Source: Candidatus Gastranaerophilales bacterium
GTDB lineage: Bacteria; Cyanobacteriota; Vampirovibrionia; Gastranaerophilales; Gastranaerophilaceae
NCBI GenBank assembly: GCA_944324385.1
Contig: CALUWD010000003.1
Span: forward strand, 44,010 to 108,009
DNA: 64,000 bases
Direction of reading: 5' to 3'
The translations under genes and the position numbers were made by a program. How positions within the stretch are numbered: position 1 is the stretch's first letter; each line of letters starts with the position of its first letter. Under the pieces are notes generated by a model, which saw only the letters and a list, made by a program, of their open reading frames with translations, was not told where the DNA came from and made no database searches. This document shows positions 60,514 to 64,000 of this stretch, piece by piece.

Positions 60514-61836
60514 TTAACAATTATTTACCCTTTTTAGGTATTTTTCTAAGTCGTTTGCGTTTTTAACTTTGTTTTCAATAATCTCATCTGCAGGGCATTT
60601 ACCGTTTTTTAAAAGCTCAAATGCCTTATTTAAATAATGTTTTTCGTTTTCTTTTAAATTACTTTGTGCAAATTCAAAAAGCTTATACAAAAATTCTTTT
60701 GCATGAAAATTTTTGTATTCAAAATCAACACCGTATTTTGCAGCTAAAAATCCCATTTTTTCTAAGTCTTGAGTTGTTGTCTCGTTGAAATACTCAAGAA
60801 TTTTGCAAAAATCCCCCTCTAAAATTCCCTTGTAAAAGGCGCAAAGTGCAAGGGCCATTTCAAGATTTTGACTGTCATGATTTCTTATTTCAATACAATT
60901 TTTAAGCCTTACATCTGGAAAGCAAAGGCTTGAGTGCAAAATGTAGTCATTCAGAGTTGCAAAATTTCCCATAAATCCATTTTGCATAAAATCTCTAAAA
61001 GTAATTTTGCAACCTGTAACTATTTTTTTTCCATCGCGTTCTATAAAAAGCAAAGGTACATCTAAAATCGCGTTAATATAATCCTCAAAAGTTGCCCCTT
61101 TGTTTTCTAAAAGTTTGTTATAAAAAAGAGAACAGCGCTCTTTGCCTGTGTATTTCCATGCAAGTGCGCGAAAACTTTTATAATTTGTAAGTTTGTTATT
61201 TCTTATGGGTGAATTTGCAAAAAGCCCTGTCATAAATGGTGAAATAAAAGACAGAAGTTTTAATTTACTAATTGCATCATTTTCGCTTTTATAGTCAATA
61301 TTTAACTGTACACCTGCTGTTTCTCTCATCATGACAGGTGCAAACTTTCCGTAATTTGGCAAGTGTTTTGCCATAATTTTATATCTTTTCTTTTCTACTA
61401 TATCAATGTTTTGATAAGTTGACTTTGGTGTTATACCTATTGGCAAAAAATCTACGTTGTAAAATTTTGCAATTCTATTTAAAAGTGCGCAAATTTCTTT
61501 GGTGTCTTTTTCGATTTCTGCTATATCTTTTTTAGGCTCAAGACTTAACTCCATTTGACACCCAGGCTCCAGTGAAATCGAGGATTTTCCGCAAATAGCA
61601 CCAATTAGTGTATCCTCGTCATACAAAAGCCCCCAGCCTTTGATGTCTGCAAAGTTTTTTATGATTTTTTCAATACTTTCATAGTCTGCACTTTTTAGTG
61701 TTGCAGAATTTATGGAAACTCTTTCGTATTCAAGCCCATATCTTAAATCACTTTTGCAAGAGCTTTGGTAATATTCTCGTATTTGCTCAAAATCAAGAGG
61801 TTTTGTTTGAGTTTTTGTGTTTTTGTAATTTAGCAT
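60514..61836 (-). CDS. gshA: Glutamate-cysteine ligase, GCS2 (plant/cyanobacterial/alphaproteobacterial) type
   Basis: 440 residues. Makes gamma-glutamylcysteine, the first step of glutathione synthesis. Features: 'YGLEYERVSIN' (Glu metal ligands), 'SSISLEPGCQMELSLEP' matching the 'SISLEPGGQFELS' block, 'MMRETAGVQLNIDY' matching 'MLRTASVQVNID', and 'IRNHDSQ' matching 'VR..D.' near the active-site end. Could instead act in ergothioneine-type or other gamma-glutamyl chemistry (EgtA relatives). No gshB is seen. On the minus strand TAAAAT preceded by TGG ends six bases before ATG 61836. Confidence 0.82.
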   Translation of the reverse strand: MLNYKNTKTQTKPLDFEQIREYYQSSCKSDLRYGLEYERVSINSATLKSADYESIEKIIKNFADIKGWGLLYDEDTLIGAICGKSSISLEPGCQMELSLEPKKDIAEIEKDTKEICALLNRIAKFYNVDFLPIGITPKSTYQNIDIVEKKRYKIMAKHLPNYGKFAPVMMRETAGVQLNIDYKSENDAISKLKLLSFISPFMTGLFANSPIRNNKLTNYKSFRALAWKYTGKERCSLFYNKLLENKGATFEDYINAILDVPLLFIERDGKKIVTGCKITFRDFMQNGFMGNFATLNDYILHSSLCFPDVRLKNCIEIRNHDSQNLEMALALCAFYKGILEGDFCKILEYFNETTTQDLEKMGFLAAKYGVDFEYKNFHAKEFLYKLFEFAQSNLKENEKHYLNKAFELLKNGKCPADEIIENKVKNANDLEKYLKRVNNC

Positions 61837-61900
61837 GCCTTAATTTTACCAAACTCAAAATTAATTGCCATCTAGCCAATTGTTTATGTATAATTATTTT
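61837..61900. promoter_or_regulatory. Divergent gshA-ksgA promoter region with overlapping -35 elements
   Basis: Plus: TTGCCA (61865-61870), 18-bp spacer, TATAAT (61889-61894), six bases, ksgA ATG 61901. Minus: ATGGCA (61871-61866), 17-bp spacer, TAAAAT (61848-61843), six bases, gshA ATG 61836. The -35 boxes lie on opposite strands of the same bases, so the two promoters probably compete for polymerase. Confidence 0.65.
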
Positions 61901-62740
61901 ATGTATTATTTTTTCCGCGCAAAAAAATTTAGAGCAAAAAAACGTCTTGGACAGAATTTTTTAGTTGATGAAAAAGTTATAGACGATATTTTATCTTGTG
62001 TAAATAATAATGACTCTGTTTTTGAAATAGGCCCAGGGCTTGGTTTTGTGACAGAAAGATTGGTTGATTTAGCACATGATGTTGTTGCTGTTGAAATAGA
62101 TAAAGACGCAATTGAAATTTTGAATAAAAATCTTGGTGATAAGCAAAATTTTAAACTTATAGAAAATGATATTTTAAAAGTTAATTTGGATGAAATTTAC
62201 CCAAAAGATAAAAAAATAAAAGTTGTTGCAAATATCCCATACTATATTACAAGCCCAATTTTAGTACATCTTTTAGGTGAAATAGATGACTTTGATAATA
62301 AAAATCGAAACCATATTGATGAAATTATTCTCATGGTTCAACTGGAAGTTGCAAAAAGAATTTGTGCGAATGAAAATTCTCAAAACAAAGAATACGGCAT
62401 GCTCTCAATTTTGTCACAGTTTTTTTGCGATGCAGAAATTATAAGGCATGTTTCAAAACGCTCTTTTTATCCTTCCCCAAAAGTTGATTCTGCAATTGTA
62501 AGAATAAAAAATAATGCCATGCCAAAAATTGAAAATCCTTCTCCGCTTTTAAAAAGAACAATAAAAGCAGCTTTTAATACTAGAAGAAAAAATATTAAAA
62601 ACTCGCTTTTGTCTGCAGGCATGCTAAATGTTCAGGAGGCACTTGAAAAAATTGGCATGGATTCAAATGTCAGAGGTGAAAAACTATCAATTCAAGATTT
62701 TAATAAATTGGCATGCTCTCTTGAGGAATTTAATAAATGA
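61901..62740 (+). CDS. ksgA: 16S rRNA dimethyladenosine transferase (RsmA/KsgA)
   Basis: 279 residues from ATG 61901. Dimethylates A1518 and A1519 of 16S rRNA. 'RAKKRLGQNFLVDEKVIDDI' is the family start; SAM motif 'VFEIGPGLGFVTERLV', 'VAVEIDKDAI', and catalytic 'NIPYYITSPILVHLL'. An upstream in-frame start at 61865 would run through the promoter. Overlaps ispE by 4 bases (ATGA), a common bacterial pairing. Confidence 0.95.
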   Translation: MYYFFRAKKFRAKKRLGQNFLVDEKVIDDILSCVNNNDSVFEIGPGLGFVTERLVDLAHDVVAVEIDKDAIEILNKNLGDKQNFKLIENDILKVNLDEIYPKDKKIKVVANIPYYITSPILVHLLGEIDDFDNKNRNHIDEIILMVQLEVAKRICANENSQNKEYGMLSILSQFFCDAEIIRHVSKRSFYPSPKVDSAIVRIKNNAMPKIENPSPLLKRTIKAAFNTRRKNIKNSLLSAGMLNVQEALEKIGMDSNVRGEKLSIQDFNKLACSLEEFNK

Positions 62741-63513
62741 AAATGCGAGTTCAAACACCTGCAAAAATAAACTTAACTCTTAAAGTTGGTAAAAAACGCT
62801 CCGACGGCTTTCATCCTATTGAAAGTATTATGCAGGCAATTAGCCTGTATGACTACCTTGATGTAGAAATATCAAAGGGCATGGGCTTAATTACGCTTGA
62901 TGGGACAAGCATGGAAATACCTTATGATGAGCAAAATATAGCTTATAAAGCTGCTCAAAAATTCATGCAAGTTTCTAATCTTAAATTTGACCTAAATATA
63001 TATATAGAAAAAAATATCCCAGTCTGCGCAGGCCTTGCAGGAGGCTCTACAAATGCTGCAGGCGTGCTTTATGCTTTAAATAAAATGAATAATTATATAT
63101 TGAGCGATAATCAAATCCATGACATCTGCGCATCTTTAGGTTCTGATTTGAACTTTTGCATGAAAGGTTCAAAATGCCTGTGTTGCGGTAAGGGCGATGA
63201 CATTACCCCGCTTAAATTCGAAGACTTTGAACTAACTCTTGTAAAACCTAAAAACCTCAAAATCTCAACAAAATTAGCCTATGAAAAGTTTGATAATTTG
63301 CAAACACCATCAAACATGCCAAATGATTTAGAATTTGCCCTTTTAGATGAGCATGAAGAATTACAAAAAATGCATGCCCTTGGTCTCCAGATGTCAGGCA
63401 GCGGCCCTACTTATTTTGCTTTGCAACCTTGTTTGGGTTTTGAACTGGGAGAAGAATATTTAGTTGTTGAAAATTTGCATGCCATTAATCATGGTGTAAT
63501 TGAAATCAAATAA
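62737..63513 (+). CDS. ispE: 4-diphosphocytidyl-2-C-methyl-D-erythritol kinase
   Basis: 258 residues, a little short for the family (about 280). GHMP kinase of the MEP isoprenoid pathway. 'TPAKINLTLKVGKKRSDGFH' binds substrate, 'IPVCAGLAGGSTNAAGVLYA' is the ATP-binding glycine loop, 'ASLGSDLNFCM' has the catalytic Asp, and 'LQMSGSGPTYFAL' is GHMP motif 3. The C-terminal part is shortened relative to E. coli. ATG 62737 overlaps the ksgA stop; ATG 62743 is the alternative. Confidence 0.95.
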   Translation: MKMRVQTPAKINLTLKVGKKRSDGFHPIESIMQAISLYDYLDVEISKGMGLITLDGTSMEIPYDEQNIAYKAAQKFMQVSNLKFDLNIYIEKNIPVCAGLAGGSTNAAGVLYALNKMNNYILSDNQIHDICASLGSDLNFCMKGSKCLCCGKGDDITPLKFEDFELTLVKPKNLKISTKLAYEKFDNLQTPSNMPNDLEFALLDEHEELQKMHALGLQMSGSGPTYFALQPCLGFELGEEYLVVENLHAINHGVIEIK

Positions 63514-63622
63514 ATATTTTTTAGGAACAAAAAGTATCGACTTTCGTCATAACTAAAGAATGGCTTTCTGTGCGGCTTTCTAGCTAATATTAATTTTTGT
63601 AAATACAACTTAAGAAAAACAC

Positions 63623-63650
63623 TTGCAAAAAAATATTGAAGTTGTACATT
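63623..63650 (+). promoter_or_regulatory. Upstream tandem promoter P1 (TTGCAA-16-TACATT)
   Basis: TTGCAA 63623-63628, 16-bp spacer, TACATT 63645-63650. Preceded by AAAAACAC, the same word that precedes P2. Confidence 0.6.
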
Positions 63651-63679
63651 AAATAGAGTGAACGGAACGCACATTGAAA

Positions 63680-63733
63680 ATTTCAGGAATAACTAAAGAC
63701 CCTTCGGAACCAATTATTTAGAGTTCCTGAAAT
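63680..63733 (+). repeat. 10-bp inverted repeat in the leader
   Basis: ATTTCAGGAA (63680-63689) and TTCCTGAAAT (63724-63733), with a 34-base loop that contains CCTTCGGAACC. Located between P1 and P2. Confidence 0.6.
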
Positions 63734-63784
63734 CTTTTGGTTTAACTTAAAAAAATAAGTTAAAAAAAGTTTTAAAAAAAACAC

Positions 63785-63812
63785 TTGACAACAAAAATTC
63801 AGGTGATAACAT
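63785..63812 (+). promoter_or_regulatory. Strong tandem promoter P2 (TTGACA-16-TGA-TAACAT)
   Basis: Consensus TTGACA 63785-63790, TAACAT 63807-63812 with a 16-bp spacer and a TG at 63804-63805 (extended -10). The strongest promoter seen in the window, suited to rRNA. Confidence 0.75.
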
Positions 63813-63958
63813 AATAAATACGGCGTTAACAACGCTTGAATAAACTGGAATGGTTCATCAAAGTTTATTTTTCTTCGGAAGTAAAAAGCTTTGATTATAA
63901 AACTGGAAAGTTTATGTAAAGATTTTAAGTCTGAACATTGAAAATAGAATAACGCAAA

Positions 63959-63984
63959 TGCAATTAGTAACCTAACTAATTGCA
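63959..63984 (+). repeat. 10-bp perfect hairpin near the right edge
   Basis: TGCAATTAGT, AACCTA, ACTAATTGCA. May belong to the processing stem or antitermination region of an rRNA precursor. Confidence 0.55.
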
Positions 63985-64000
63985 GGTTTACAAACGACAA

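Larger units (their letters stand above)
63514..64000 (+). other. Non-coding leader region, probably of an rRNA operon beyond the right edge
   Basis: No credible gene. Holds two strong tandem promoters, a long inverted repeat with a TTCGG-containing loop (63680-63733), a stem closed by TTCG (63860-63898), two copies of ACATTGAAAAT (63671, 63935) that resemble the boxA-type 'CTTTGAAAACT' leader element, and a 10-bp hairpin (63959-63984) 16 bases before the edge. This matches what is usually found upstream of 16S rRNA, but the gene itself is not visible. Confidence 0.5.

Noticed and set aside
63683..64000. Minus-strand ORF at the right edge, rich in Phe and Leu
   Set aside because: Composition follows AT-rich leader sequence; the plus-strand promoters and hairpins explain the region better.
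1..64000. tRNA genes
   Set aside because: I looked in intergenic gaps for GTTCGAATCC-like T loops and acceptor stems and found none that convinced me; a tRNAscan run would settle it.
1..64000. CRISPR arrays, IS elements, prophage or integrase genes
   Set aside because: No regularly spaced repeats, transposase motifs or phage-type genes are visible.

Overview
An AT-rich bacterial chromosome segment, densely packed with housekeeping genes. It has no IS element, integrase, phage gene or CRISPR array. My best guess is a non-photosynthetic cyanobacterial relative (Melainabacteria / Gastranaerophilales type). This is an inference from four things: a tail-less SSB closely resembling cyanobacterial SSB, a plant/cyanobacterial-type GCS2 glutamate-cysteine ligase, flagellar FlhB plus an alternative sigma factor with no photosynthesis genes, and biotin and glycogen genes in a compact genome. 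It needs 16S or protein phylogeny. Stops behave as in the standard code: TGA ends several genes, and prfB carries the classical UGA frameshift.

Layout. 1-4996 is mostly minus strand: a partial type IV pilin-like gene running off the left edge, a hybrid-cluster-protein-like gene that has lost its cluster ligands, then bioB-ruvA-glgA. 5019-13900 holds two convergent TPR genes, an LCP cell-wall ligase, a small Cys-rich gene coupled to a CHASE2-GGDEF cyclase, ssb, a DUF1537 kinase overlapping a PdxA-family dehydrogenase, and small unknown genes. 13900-29600 holds hisS, prfB, apt, flhB with a sigma factor, malQ, a phosphoesterase, an MBL hydrolase, a TPR lipoprotein, purA, cysS-rsmI and alaS. 29708-36966 is one tight operon: fixC-fixX, an internally duplicated RWYD protein, a TPR protein, dprA, topA and aroE. 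37005-37260 is a gene-free stretch with a GC-richer structured segment and a candidate small RNA. Next come uvrA, two unknown genes, a U32 peptidase-family gene with yqeG, secG, nfo, an fmt-like gene and crcB. 45382-53816 is the S10/spc ribosomal protein cluster, which stops after rplR at a strong terminator. It is followed by a class A PBP, a minus-strand operon (histidine kinase, receiver protein, degenerate PilB/GspE-like ATPase, bioD), gshA, and ksgA-ispE. The last ~490 bases carry two strong tandem promoters and structured leader sequence, probably of an rRNA operon beginning just beyond the window.

The most striking pattern is promoter architecture. At about thirteen first-of-transcript genes a -10 hexamer ends exactly six bases before the ATG and no Shine-Dalgarno sequence is present. 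This includes two divergent pairs, one with only 22 bp between start codons. It predicts widespread leaderless mRNAs, whereas ribosomal, downstream and several other genes keep Shine-Dalgarno sites. Other points of interest are the cluster-less HCP homologue, the two-component system joined to a PilB-like ATPase with eroded catalytic motifs, and the CU-rich small-RNA candidate.

How genes may work together: glgA and malQ serve glycogen/maltodextrin metabolism; bioB and bioD serve biotin synthesis from separate loci; the GGDEF cyclase could supply c-di-GMP to the MshEN-type N-terminus of the PilB-like ATPase (speculative); flhB and the adjacent sigma factor point to motility genes elsewhere.
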